A DNA stretch of 64,000 bases from Aeromicrobium sp. Root495 (GCF_001426755.1 NZ_LMFJ01000001.1:103156-167155); one strand, 5' to 3'. Numbered from the stretch's first letter, positions 24,989-33,457 are shown. Made by a program: numbers and translations. The notes: generated by a model from the sequence alone, not told the origin.

Positions 24989-25058
24989 TCGGTCGCGCAC
25001 TCTCACCCGGACGGATGTCGAGGCTCGGCTCCGTTCGACGAACCGCCGGAGGCCTCTC

Positions 25059-26984
25059 GTGTCCCACCCCACGCCCGACGTCCGTGACCCTGCGCTGCGT
25101 GAGGCTCTCGACGAGGCCAACATCCCCACCCTCGTGCTCGTCCTGGCCCACCTCACCGGCGACGACCGCTGGCTCCAGGACCCGTACCGTCCGAGGCCCG
25201 GCAAGGTGCTCGACGACAACGACAGCGGCAGCCTCCCCAAGGACGTGCAGCGCGAGATCCGCGACGCGGCCCACGACGCGATCCTGCGGTCGGAGAAGTC
25301 GGGGCGGACGTTCCCCGAGATCTCGGCCGAGCAGGTCGCGACCATGCTGGGCGTCGCGCTCGTCGAGGACGTCCCCGCCGAGTACGGCCCGCTCCTCGCG
25401 GAGGAGCTGGGCGTGGTCTCGCGCGACGTGGAGATCACCGGTCCCGCCAAGGACGACCTCTCCGTGGTCATCATCGGCGCCGGCCTCTCCGGGCTGAGCC
25501 TCGCCTTCAAGCTCGAGGCCGCCGGGATCCGCTACCGCATCCTGGAGAAGAACCCCGAGATCGGCGGCACCTGGCTGGAGAACATCTACCCCGGCTGCGG
25601 CGTCGACACCCCGAGCCACCTCTACTCGTTCTCCTTCGCGCCCAACACCGAGTGGTCGCGCTTCTTCGCCAAGCGCCCCGAGGTCTTCAGCTACCTCGAG
25701 CGACTCACGGCGGAGCACGGCGTCCGCGACGGCATCGAGTTCGGCGTCGAGGTGGAGAGCGCCGCGTACGACACCGCCTCGCGCACCTGGACCGTCCGCG
25801 CCCGGCACGCCTCCGGCGAGGTCGAGGTCATCGAGTCGCCCGTCCTCGTCAGCGCCGTGGGCATGGTCAACCGGCCGTCCGTCCCGCCCATCGAGGGCAT
25901 CGACGCTTTCGACGGCCCCTCGATGCACACCGCGGAGTGGGACCCCTCGGTCCAGATCGAGGGCAAGGTCGTCGGCGTCATCGGCACGGGAGCCAGCGCC
26001 ATGCAGCTCGTCCCGTCCATCGCCGGCGAGGCCGAGAAGGTCGTGGTCTTCCAGCGCTCGAAGCAGTGGGCCATCCCGCACCCGAACTACCACCGCGACG
26101 TGCCCGAGGCGGTCCGCTACCTCATGCGCCGCGTGCCCACCTACATCCGCTGGTACCGACTCCGGTCCTTCTGGAACTTCAGCGACCGTCTGCACGCCTC
26201 GCTCCAGGTGGACCCCACGTGGCCGCACCCCGAGCGCTCCATCAACGCCCAGAACGAGCGTCACCGCGTCTTCCTCACGAAGTACATCAAGGAGCAGCTC
26301 GCGGACCGCCCCGACCTCTGGGACGCCTGCATCCCGGACTACCCGCCCTACGGCAAGCGCCCGCTGCTCGACAACCGGTGGTTCGAGACCATCCAGCGCG
26401 ACGACGTCGAGCTCGTGACCGACGGCGTGAAGCGTGTGGAGGGCCACAAGGTCGAGACGGTCGGCGGCGAGGTCTTCGACGTCGACGTCCTGGTGCTCGC
26501 CACCGGCTTCAAGACGCTGCAGTTCCTGTGGCCCATGGAGATCCGCGGCGCGTCGGGACAGACGCTCGCCGAGCAGTGGGGCTTCCACGACGCGCGGGCC
26601 TACCTCGGCGTGACGGTGCCGGACTTCCCGAACTTCTTCATCCTGAACGGCCCCAACACCAACGCGGGCCACGGCGGCAGCGCGATCATCGCCGACGAGT
26701 TCCAGGTCCGCTACGTCATGCAGGCCCTGGAGCACCTCGCCTCGGGCGACGTCTCGACGATCGAGGTGCGGCGCGAGGTCTTCGAGTCCTACAACGAGGA
26801 GCTCGACGAGGCCCTGAGCCAGGCCATCTGGTCGCACGAGGGCATGACGACGTACTACCGGAACGAGGCGGGGCGCGTCGTCGTGAGCGGTCCGTGGACC
26901 TACCTCGACTGGTGGAACCGCATGAAGCATCTCGACCCGGCCGAGTACGTCCTGCAGCCCGCATCGGAGAAGGCCTCGGCGTGA
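25059..26984 (+). CDS. Baeyer-Villiger-type flavin monooxygenase (HAPMO-like)
   Basis: The 641-residue protein has an N-terminal extension of about 135 residues, then the FAD Rossmann motif VIIGAGLSGLS (residues 138-148), EIGGTWLENIYPGCGVD, the type I BVMO fingerprint FDGPSMHTAEW (FxGxxxHxxxW, about residue 284) and the NADPH motif GVIGTGASAMQ. Such enzymes insert oxygen next to a ketone; the extended N-terminus is typical of 4-hydroxyacetophenone and some steroid or terpenoid monooxygenases. GTG with GGAGG upstream is the start. Its stop overlaps the GTG of family A copy 4 (GTGA), fixing the pair translationally. Confidence 0.87.
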   Translation: MSHPTPDVRDPALREALDEANIPTLVLVLAHLTGDDRWLQDPYRPRPGKVLDDNDSGSLPKDVQREIRDAAHDAILRSEKSGRTFPEISAEQVATMLGVALVEDVPAEYGPLLAEELGVVSRDVEITGPAKDDLSVVIIGAGLSGLSLAFKLEAAGIRYRILEKNPEIGGTWLENIYPGCGVDTPSHLYSFSFAPNTEWSRFFAKRPEVFSYLERLTAEHGVRDGIEFGVEVESAAYDTASRTWTVRARHASGEVEVIESPVLVSAVGMVNRPSVPPIEGIDAFDGPSMHTAEWDPSVQIEGKVVGVIGTGASAMQLVPSIAGEAEKVVVFQRSKQWAIPHPNYHRDVPEAVRYLMRRVPTYIRWYRLRSFWNFSDRLHASLQVDPTWPHPERSINAQNERHRVFLTKYIKEQLADRPDLWDACIPDYPPYGKRPLLDNRWFETIQRDDVELVTDGVKRVEGHKVETVGGEVFDVDVLVLATGFKTLQFLWPMEIRGASGQTLAEQWGFHDARAYLGVTVPDFPNFFILNGPNTNAGHGGSAIIADEFQVRYVMQALEHLASGDVSTIEVRREVFESYNEELDEALSQAIWSHEGMTTYYRNEAGRVVVSGPWTYLDWWNRMKHLDPAEYVLQPASEKASA

Positions 26985-27727
26985 CGTCGCCCGGGTCCTA
27001 CGACCCCGTGGCGGTGCTCGGGTCCATCGACGACCACCGGAACTGGGTGCTGGCCTGCTTCGCGGTGGCCGCAGTGTTCACGTTCTCGTACTTCATCGAG
27101 TCGTTCAGGCTCGTGGCCCGTCACCACGTCTACACCGCACCCCTCGCCGCCGTCGGCTGGTTCGCGATGCACGACCTGGGCTTCGTGCTGCAGTACGACG
27201 ACTGGTTCAACACCTACGACCACTGGTGGGTCAAGGCCTGGTGGTTCGCGCTCATCGCCACCTCGGTGATCGAGCTCGTCTTCGTCGCGATCTTCATCCG
27301 GTACGGGTGGAGCGAGCTGCTCCCGCAGGTCTCGCACCGCACGTTCGCGCTGCTGAGCATCGCGATGATGCTCGGGATCGGGGCGGTCTGGGCGGTCACG
27401 AAGTCAGTCCTGGGGGACGAGCTCTACCTCGTGTCCTTCCCCGTCACGGCGTTCTGGGCGCTGCCCTTCAGCACGGCACTCGCCCTGCGACGGGGGAGCG
27501 GCCTCGGGCAGTCCCCGCGGCAGGAGGTCTTCGTGGTGTTCATCGTCGTGGCCTTCCAGGCTGCGCTGTGGCCGCTCGACGAGGTCTTCCGCTCGGTGCC
27601 GTTCATGGCCTTCACGGTCACAGCGGTCTGCTGGGGCGTGGCCAACGTGTGGCTGCTCCGGGTCCTTCCCGACGGCGAGTCCCCTCGAGACACCGAGGGC
27701 GTCTCCCGCGCCCCGGCCAAGGTCTGA
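26981..27727 (+). CDS. Family A membrane protein, copy 4
   Basis: The 248-residue protein begins within the stop of the flavin monooxygenase gene. It has SIDDHRNWV, WFAMHDLGFVLQYDDWFNTYDHWWVKAWW, VIELVFVAIF and LGDELYLVSFPV. The full signature with the DHW pair is present, as in copies 1 and 2, but MHD replaces AHD. Tight coupling to a monooxygenase suggests that the A protein supplies or takes up a membrane-bound substrate, or anchors the enzyme; there is no direct evidence. Confidence 0.8.
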   Translation: MTSPGSYDPVAVLGSIDDHRNWVLACFAVAAVFTFSYFIESFRLVARHHVYTAPLAAVGWFAMHDLGFVLQYDDWFNTYDHWWVKAWWFALIATSVIELVFVAIFIRYGWSELLPQVSHRTFALLSIAMMLGIGAVWAVTKSVLGDELYLVSFPVTAFWALPFSTALALRRGSGLGQSPRQEVFVVFIVVAFQAALWPLDEVFRSVPFMAFTVTAVCWGVANVWLLRVLPDGESPRDTEGVSRAPAKV

Positions 27728-27736
27728 GGAGGCCAG

Positions 27737-28507
27737 GTGTACGACGAGATCGCGGTCCTTCAGGTCATCGACGACAAGGCGGTGCTGGCCTGCGCCTTCG
27801 GGGCGCTCGCCTTCCTCGCCAACTGGACGTACTTCTACGCCTGCGCACGGGCGGCCCGCCGCGACCAGTGCTCGCCCATGGCCCTGTGGGCCACGACGAT
27901 CTTCATCGCGCACGACGGCAGCTTCCTGATCCATGCCCGGCACTGGTTCACCGACTACGAGGGTGTCGCGGGGGCCTGGATGCTGCCGCTCTTCTGGTGC
28001 GGGCTGATCGTCACGTTCGGCTTCGAGCTCGTCTTCCTCGGTCAGACCATCCGGTACGGACGGAACGAGTACGCGCCGCGCCTCAGCCAGCGGCAGTGGC
28101 TCGGGTACGTCCTGGCGGCTCTCGCGGTCGGGATGGTGTTCTGGTCGGTGACCAAGACCTACCTCGACGACCCGATCTACCTCATGACGTTCCTCGTCAC
28201 CTACGCCATGTGCGCCCCAGCCACCATCCAGGCCCTGGCGCGACGTGGGGACTCGTCCGGTCTGGACCCGCTGCTCACCTGGACGTACCTTGCGGTCGGC
28301 GTCTTCTTCGTCGCCCTCACGGTCGGCGTGATCGGCAGCGAGCCCGCGGGTGAGCCGTTCCGCCAGGGTTGGTTCCTCGTGGGGAGCCTTCTGGTGTTCG
28401 CCCTGGCCGGCGCCCTCATCGTCCTGCAACGGGTGCTGCCGCCGCCCGGCCGCGAGTTCCGCGGCGTCGACGGCAGCGTGCACCGCGCCCCGCTCGTCGT
28501 CTCGTGA
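27737..28507 (+). CDS. Family A membrane protein, copy 5
   Basis: The 256-residue protein starts at GTG nine bases after GAGGAGG. It shows IFIAHDGSFLIHARHWFTDYEGV, so the motif keeps HDGSF but lacks WFNTYDHW, and FELVFLGQTIRYG and YLDDPIYLMTF are retained. It forms a tandem A-A pair with copy 4, which has the full motif, possibly as a heteromeric partner. It is followed by a small membrane protein gene in the same operon. Confidence 0.8.
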   Translation: MYDEIAVLQVIDDKAVLACAFGALAFLANWTYFYACARAARRDQCSPMALWATTIFIAHDGSFLIHARHWFTDYEGVAGAWMLPLFWCGLIVTFGFELVFLGQTIRYGRNEYAPRLSQRQWLGYVLAALAVGMVFWSVTKTYLDDPIYLMTFLVTYAMCAPATIQALARRGDSSGLDPLLTWTYLAVGVFFVALTVGVIGSEPAGEPFRQGWFLVGSLLVFALAGALIVLQRVLPPPGREFRGVDGSVHRAPLVVS

Positions 28508-28521
28508 GAAGGAGAAGAACG

Positions 28522-28884
28522 ATGAAGATCGATCCCCACACCGCGCTGGTCGTGCACCGGCTCGCCCTCGGGACCGTGGCCGTGACGGCACCTCGCGCCG
28601 CCGGACGTCTCTACGGGCTCGACTTCCGAGCCCATCCCTCGGGCGCGGTGCTCACCCGGCTCATGGCCTCGCGCAACCTCGGACTCGGGCTCGGCCTGCT
28701 CCTCGCTCGGCCCACGGCCCGCCCGCTGTGGACCGGGGTCAACCTGGCCGTCGACGTGCTCGACCTCGTCACGGTCACCGACGAGACCCGCCGAGGCGCG
28801 CTCTCGCCGAGGGTGGCCGCGATCGGTCTCCTGACGGCAGCAGCTGCCGCGCTGCTGGGACTGTCGGCAGCCCGCCGGCGCTGA
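28522..28884 (+). CDS. Small membrane protein (DUF4267-like), unknown function
   Basis: The 120-residue protein has three or four hydrophobic segments, an RLYGLDFRAHPSG stretch, and LMASRNLGLGLGLLLARPT, which is reminiscent of the DUF4267 family. ATG 28522 has GAAGGAGAA upstream. It is the last gene of the monooxygenase-A4-A5 operon. No function can be assigned. Confidence 0.7.
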   Translation: MKIDPHTALVVHRLALGTVAVTAPRAAGRLYGLDFRAHPSGAVLTRLMASRNLGLGLGLLLARPTARPLWTGVNLAVDVLDLVTVTDETRRGALSPRVAAIGLLTAAAAALLGLSAARRR

Positions 28885-29011
28885 CCGGCTCCAGGCAGAG
28901 TCGGTCGACCTGTTCGAGGCCGGGCCCAGGCGGACGACGAGCACGGTGTGCTGCCCGGTCTCGGTGCCGGCTCCCAACGCCTTGACGACGCTGGTGATCA
29001 CGAAGGACCAC

Positions 29012-30574
29012 CTACATGGCGGTGGAGCGCCTCGGCCCGGGGGTGTCTTCCCAGGAGGTAGGCGCCGTCGCGGACGGGCTCGCCGCCGCAGAGCCTGATC
29101 GCGCACAGACCCAGACGGCCGCGACGAGAAGGACCGCGGTGCCGACGACGAAGGTCGCGTTCCACCCGGAGACCACAGCCGTCTCGATGGCCGCCAGGAC
29201 ACCGGGCCGATCTGCTGCTACGGCTGTGCCGATCGCGGGGCTGTCGCGCACGGGACCGACGACCGTGGGTGCGAGTCCCGCCCCGTCGATGCTGGAGCGG
29301 TAGTACGCGTTGAAGATGGCACCGAACACCGCGATGCCCGAGGCGGCGCCCAGCTCCCTGACGACGTCGTTGATGGCCGACGCTGCACCTTGGCGCGAGC
29401 CCGGCAGCGAGCTGATGATCTCCTCGGTGGCCGGCGTCATGCCCAGGCCGAGGCCGAGGCCGAAGGCGCAGAACCCGATCGCCAGGAGGACGGGGTCGCG
29501 GGCACTGCCCGTGGCAGCCATGATCGCCAGTCCCGCCGCTGCGGCGAGCAGCGCGGCGGTCATGGCTGCTCGGAATCCCCACCGGCGCACTGCCGCTGGT
29601 CCGAAGAAGCTCGCCGGGACGGTCGCGACGGCGTTGGTGAGGAGGAGGCCTGCGGCAGCGAGAGGGCCGTAGCCCAAGACGTACGAGCCGTACTGGAAGG
29701 AGAGGAAGAACCATCCGTACGCGCACAGGTAGAGCAGCAGGACCGAGAACACGGCGGCGGAGAACCTGCGGTTCCTCAGGAGCCGGAGGTCGATCAGCGG
29801 CTGGGACGCCCGGAGGCACCACGTCACGAACAGCGTCATGAAGAGCACGCCGACGGTGAGGGTCCCAGCGACCCTGGCGGACGTGATGCCATGGACCGGC
29901 ATCTCGATGATCGCCACGATGACCGCACCGATCCCGACGATGGACAGGAGCGACCCGACCACGTCGACGTGCGATCCCTCCGGATCACGAGTCTCCGGCA
30001 CCGCGATGAGCGTCCCGAGCGCGACGAGCACGGACAGGCCGGCCATCACGACGAAGAACGCCCTCCAGTGGCCCACCTCGGCGGCCGCCCCGGCGATCAG
30101 GAGCGCCGCGGTGCCGCCGGCCATGGTGGCCGCCGACCACGCGGCCACGGCCCGGGGGCGCTTGTCCTCGCTCACGATCGAGGTGAGGGTCGCCAGCGTC
30201 GCGGGGAAGCCGATCGCGGCAAAGATCCCGGTGGCCGTGCGGGCCAGCAACATCTCCGGGACGGTGTCCGCGACCGAGCTGGCCAGCAGCGCGAGCGCGA
30301 GGCCCGAGAAGCCCCACAGCGCTCCGCGGCGGCGGCCGTACCGGTCGAGCATCGCACCGAACGGCAGGACGAGCGCCCCCAGGGCGACCGCGGTGACGTC
30401 GATGACGAGCTGCACCTGGGACTGACTGGCCCCGAGGTCGCGCCCCGTCTCGGGCACGATGGCGATGAGTCCTGCCACTGAGCCCAGCACGACAGCCGCG
30501 CCCGTGATCATCGCCGCCACCGCGATCCCGGTTCTCACGGTGTGCTTCACGGGCACCTTCCGTCGCAGGAGCAT
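29012..30574 (-). CDS. MFS transporter, DHA2-like (14 spans)
   Basis: The 520-residue protein has about 14 membrane spans and the motif-A sequence GAMLDRYGRRRGALWG between spans 2 and 3, with MAGGTAALLIAGAAAEVGHWRAFF typical of the proton-driven drug/metabolite exporters of the DHA2 group. It probably exports a hydrophobic compound. ATG 30574 has no clear ribosome binding site; GTG 30550 has GGAAGG six bases upstream and may be the true start. It lies 42 bases downstream of the carotenoid oxygenase gene on the same strand, so they may share a transcript. Confidence 0.85.
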   Translation of the reverse strand: MLLRRKVPVKHTVRTGIAVAAMITGAAVVLGSVAGLIAIVPETGRDLGASQSQVQLVIDVTAVALGALVLPFGAMLDRYGRRRGALWGFSGLALALLASSVADTVPEMLLARTATGIFAAIGFPATLATLTSIVSEDKRPRAVAAWSAATMAGGTAALLIAGAAAEVGHWRAFFVVMAGLSVLVALGTLIAVPETRDPEGSHVDVVGSLLSIVGIGAVIVAIIEMPVHGITSARVAGTLTVGVLFMTLFVTWCLRASQPLIDLRLLRNRRFSAAVFSVLLLYLCAYGWFFLSFQYGSYVLGYGPLAAAGLLLTNAVATVPASFFGPAAVRRWGFRAAMTAALLAAAAGLAIMAATGSARDPVLLAIGFCAFGLGLGLGMTPATEEIISSLPGSRQGAASAINDVVRELGAASGIAVFGAIFNAYYRSSIDGAGLAPTVVGPVRDSPAIGTAVAADRPGVLAAIETAVVSGWNATFVVGTAVLLVAAVWVCARSGSAAASPSATAPTSWEDTPGPRRSTAM

Positions 30575-30616
30575 CGCGCGTCTCGGTGGTCCGGAGCGCC
30601 CGTGCGGGTCATCCGG

Positions 30617-32110
30617 TCACCGGAAGTCCTTCCAGTGACCGTGGGGCGTCCAGCCCATCTGGAAGGGCAGCTCGATGTTGCAGATGGGGCCCTGCGTGAT
30701 GTCGTGCGTGTCGAAGATCTGGTACTCGCCGCGCTTCTGGGCCCACCAGGAGACCGGCACGATGATGTAGCCGTCGCCCTCGGGCGCGTCGGGGGAGCGT
30801 GGCGCGAACGTCGCCTCCAGCACGGCGGCCGGCTCGTCGGTGCGGATCACGTGGACCTGCTCGGCCATGGTCTTCATGTTGGTGACCACGAGGCTGTTCA
30901 TCTTCATGCCCGAGCCCTTCATGATGCCGCCGACCTGGTAGCCGAACTCGTAGCCCTTGCCGTAGTAGCGCTCGTCGACCTTGGGCAGCTCGGACGGACG
31001 GTCCGACAGCTGCTCCGACGTGGCCTTGCCCGTGGCGAGGTCGATGTTCCAGCGGCCGAGGAAGCTCTTCGCGATGGAGAAGAAGAGCGCGATGTCGTCG
31101 CCCTCGGCGAAGTCCTGCTCGAACGGGAACGGGGGCCGGTTGAAGATGGGGCCGTCGAGCTGCAGGACGTTGTCGACGACGTTGGCCGACATCGTGTGCA
31201 TGACGTACTGCGGCGGCAGGTCGGTCTTGATCCAGCGGATCTCGCCCTGCAGGTCGTGGCGGGGGATGAGCGCGATGACGATGGGGAGCTCCTCGTTCCA
31301 CTCCCACACGTTGAGGTTCTTCTCGATGCGCTTCTTGTCCACCAGGAACGGCTGGAACGGCATGACGACCCACTCGGGCGTGAGCCAGACGTCGTGCGCC
31401 ACCGTGTTGTAGGGGGCGTCCCACAGCTCGCGCGACTCCACCTCGCCGTCGGGCGAGACGTAGTGCATCGTCACGTAGGGGGCCTCGTCGCTGTAGGCCC
31501 AGCCGTAGAGCATGCCGGTGTCGTGGTCCCACTTCGGGTGCGCCGAGAACGTGGCGTCACCGTAGGCGGCGGGCGTGTGGAGGCCGCTGCTGAGCCGCGG
31601 CGACCACGGGACGATGCCCTTGGTCTCCAGCGTCATGGGGTCGATCGCGATGGGCGGGCCGCCCTGCTCGCTCGAGGCGAGCATCTCGTCGCCGAACGGG
31701 AAGATGTTGATGTTGGCCACGCCGCGCGAGACGCCACGGTTGCCGGCGTCGCGGATGACCTCGCCGTAGGCGGTGTCGCGCCAGTCGCCGAAACCGTTGT
31801 CGGTCCACTCGAACATGCCCTGCTTGTGCTTGGCCTCGAGGACGTACTTGGGCGTCTGGATCCAGCGGTTCTTGAAGTACGCCTCGCCGTCCTCGAACGT
31901 GAGGCCCTGGACCATGCCGTCCATGCTGAGGAGGGCGTTGGGTCCCTGCTTCGTGGGGCGCTTCCAGGTGGGACCGGTGCGGTAGAAGCCGCCGGCCAGG
32001 TCCTTGGGGATCTCGCCGTGGGTGACGATGCACTCGTCCACGGTGGCCTCGAACCGCATGGGCTGGAAGGGCCCGCGCAGCGAGTTCTCGGTCGGCAGGT
32101 TGTAGCTCAT
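30617..32110 (-). CDS. Carotenoid cleavage oxygenase family protein
   Basis: The 497-residue protein keeps the four iron-binding histidines of the family in context: SAHPKWD (H191), NTVAHDVW (H239), QYVMHTMSA (H305) and the C-terminal TPHGHW (H490 or H492). The glycine-rich FYRTGPTW and LLSMDGMVQ blocks are also typical. These non-heme Fe(II) enzymes cleave C=C bonds in carotenoids, apocarotenoids or stilbenes with O2. Actinobacterial members vary widely in substrate. Its promoter carries the AACGATCGTT operator over the -35, so it is tied to the acyl-CoA dehydrogenase regulon. Confidence 0.87.
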   Translation of the reverse strand: MSYNLPTENSLRGPFQPMRFEATVDECIVTHGEIPKDLAGGFYRTGPTWKRPTKQGPNALLSMDGMVQGLTFEDGEAYFKNRWIQTPKYVLEAKHKQGMFEWTDNGFGDWRDTAYGEVIRDAGNRGVSRGVANINIFPFGDEMLASSEQGGPPIAIDPMTLETKGIVPWSPRLSSGLHTPAAYGDATFSAHPKWDHDTGMLYGWAYSDEAPYVTMHYVSPDGEVESRELWDAPYNTVAHDVWLTPEWVVMPFQPFLVDKKRIEKNLNVWEWNEELPIVIALIPRHDLQGEIRWIKTDLPPQYVMHTMSANVVDNVLQLDGPIFNRPPFPFEQDFAEGDDIALFFSIAKSFLGRWNIDLATGKATSEQLSDRPSELPKVDERYYGKGYEFGYQVGGIMKGSGMKMNSLVVTNMKTMAEQVHVIRTDEPAAVLEATFAPRSPDAPEGDGYIIVPVSWWAQKRGEYQIFDTHDITQGPICNIELPFQMGWTPHGHWKDFR

Positions 32111-32179
32111 CGGGTCCTCCTGATGATGGCCTGGAGCGGGCCTGGCCGGGCCAGGGTCTTGCTCCGTCGGATGCGGTCG

Positions 32180-32216
32180 AGGATAGTGGTCCTCGACCTC
32201 AATGTAAACGATCGTT
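32180..32216 (-). promoter_or_regulatory. Promoter and AACGATCGTT operator of the carotenoid oxygenase gene
   Basis: On the minus strand, -35 TTTACA (32203-32208) and -10 TATCCT (32180-32185) are exactly 17 bases apart. The perfect ten-base palindrome AACGATCGTT (32207-32216) overlaps the -35, the place for a repressor. Copies of the palindrome occur at 42923 and 63245. Confidence 0.65.
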
Positions 32217-32294
32217 CTCAAGACTGCACCACGAGGCATCCCCTTGGCAACAGTCAATCCGGTGCTGGCTGGCCGAGATCGCGAACGATCACTC

Positions 32295-32771
32295 ATGACG
32301 CAGGAGAATCCCGTGACCGTGCCCTCCGAGTCCCTCTGGCCCCTGCCCGACGCCCCTGGCGGCGAGTGGGTGGCCTGGGCCACCGCGTGGCGCTCGGTCG
32401 CTGCGCTCGAGCTCACGTGCCTCGAGCTGACCGAGCGGGGTGCGCTCCTGCGTGGAGGGCCCGGCCCGTTCCCGCTGAACCCCAACGGCGCGGTGAACGG
32501 CGGCATCCTCGCCGCCATGGCCGACCAGGCCTTCGGCGTGCTGGCCATGAGGGCGTCGGCGCGGTTCGTCCCGGCGACGGCGAACCTGCAGCTGGAGTTC
32601 CACCGGCCGCTGCACGGCGAGGTCACCGTGCGGGCCTCGTCGCTCCCGGGCGGCAGCAGGCTCCAGTTCCTGGAGGCGGCCCTCGAGGACGCGCAGGGTC
32701 GGCGCTGTGCGTCAGCCCGGGCCACGATGGTGGCCGTCATGGAGCGCCCCGACACGCAGCACGACAATTGA
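32295..32771 (+). CDS. Hot-dog fold thioesterase (PaaI-like)
   Basis: The 158-residue protein has the thioesterase core NPNGAVNGGILAAMADQAFGVLA and a second strand ATANLQLEFHRPLHGEV. ATG 32295 is chosen; the in-frame TTG at 32244 would overlap the carotenoid oxygenase promoter region. It probably hydrolyses an acyl-CoA. The stop codon lies inside the loop of the inverted repeat that serves the following TetR promoter. Confidence 0.78.
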   Translation: MTQENPVTVPSESLWPLPDAPGGEWVAWATAWRSVAALELTCLELTERGALLRGGPGPFPLNPNGAVNGGILAAMADQAFGVLAMRASARFVPATANLQLEFHRPLHGEVTVRASSLPGGSRLQFLEAALEDAQGRRCASARATMVAVMERPDTQHDN

Positions 32772-32796
32772 CGCAGTCTGTCGTGCTGCCTAGGGT
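32756..32796 (+). promoter_or_regulatory. Promoter with 11-base inverted repeat in front of TetR (ACGACA-N12-TGTCGT)
   Basis: GCAGCACGACA (32756-32766) and TGTCGTGCTGC (32779-32789) are perfect inverted arms. TTGACG (32768-32773) and TAGGGT (32791-32796), spaced exactly 17 bases, form a promoter inside and beside them. The core ACGACA-N12-TGTCGT (32761-32784) recurs at 43147 and 54967. The arms could also act as a terminator stem for the thioesterase gene. Confidence 0.7.
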
Positions 32797-32803
32797 GCGA
32801 TCC

Positions 32804-33403
32804 ATGGAGTCCGTGACCGAGCGCGAGGGCGACACCGCCACGCCGGAGCGGATCCTGGAGTCCGCGCGCCGACTGTTCCTCGAGCGCGGCGTGCGCAGCA
32901 CGAGGATGAGCGACATCGCCGAGGGTGCCGGCGTCGTACGGCAGACCGTCTACGACTGGGTCTCGAGCCGCAACGAGATCGTCGAGCTCGCCATGGCTGC
33001 CCGGGTGCGGGAGCTGGGCGAGGTCGTGAAGGCCACCCCCGTCGACCGCTCGCTCCCGCTGCGCGGACAGGTCATGCAGGTCCTCATGACGATGGTGCAG
33101 CTCGCCGCCTCCGACCCCGAGGCCGAGAACCTCGCCCAGGCGATGCCCGAGCAGCGCGCCTTCCTCTTCATGTCGGGACCGTCGGCCCTCACCGACGTCG
33201 TGGTCGACATCCTCGAGCCGCTGCTCGAGGAGGCCCGGGAGCAGGGCGTCCTGCGCGACGGCCTGGGGACCCGGGCCATCGCCGAGTGGGTCCAGCTGGT
33301 GGCCGCGTCCGTGCGGTATCGCGTGGCCTCCGAGCAGGCCGAGCTGGCCGCCAAGATGGAGTACTTCCTGCTCCCGGCACTGCTTCGCGACGAACCGCGT
33401 TGA
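32804..33403 (+). CDS. TetR-family regulator of the ACGACA-N12-TGTCGT regulon (candidate)
   Basis: The 199-residue protein has the helix-turn-helix ARRLFLERGVRSTRMSDIAEGAGVVRQTVYDWVSSRNEIVELAM, sharing the AGVVRQTVY recognition helix with the TetR at 9515. Its promoter is buried in an inverted repeat whose core recurs in front of an acyl-CoA dehydrogenase and the P450 operon, so autoregulation and control of these distant operons is the simplest reading. The -10 TAGGGT is seven bases before ATG, implying a leaderless message. Confidence 0.88.
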   Translation: MESVTEREGDTATPERILESARRLFLERGVRSTRMSDIAEGAGVVRQTVYDWVSSRNEIVELAMAARVRELGEVVKATPVDRSLPLRGQVMQVLMTMVQLAASDPEAENLAQAMPEQRAFLFMSGPSALTDVVVDILEPLLEEAREQGVLRDGLGTRAIAEWVQLVAASVRYRVASEQAELAAKMEYFLLPALLRDEPR

Positions 33404-33438
33404 CGCCGCGGAAGGCACGCAGTAAGTTGTGAGACACT

Positions 33439-33457
33439 GCGGTTCAAAAAGAACCGC
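33439..33457. promoter_or_regulatory. Inverted repeat GCGGTTC-AAAAA-GAACCGC
   Basis: Perfect 7-base arms stand 20 bases before the SnoaL-like gene that opens the beta-oxidation operon. It is likely an operator; no other copy was noticed. Confidence 0.5.

Noticed and set aside
32207..32216. AACGATCGTT as a KstR or KstR2 cholesterol-regulon site
   Set aside because: KstR sites place AAC and GTT two bases apart and KstR2 sites use CAAG..CTTG; here the half sites are four bases apart, so a different TetR is more likely.
30542..33403. Long plus-strand frame through the carotenoid oxygenase region
   Set aside because: Only its last 199 codons (from 32804) form a recognisable TetR protein with its own promoter; the rest is antisense shadow of the oxygenase gene.
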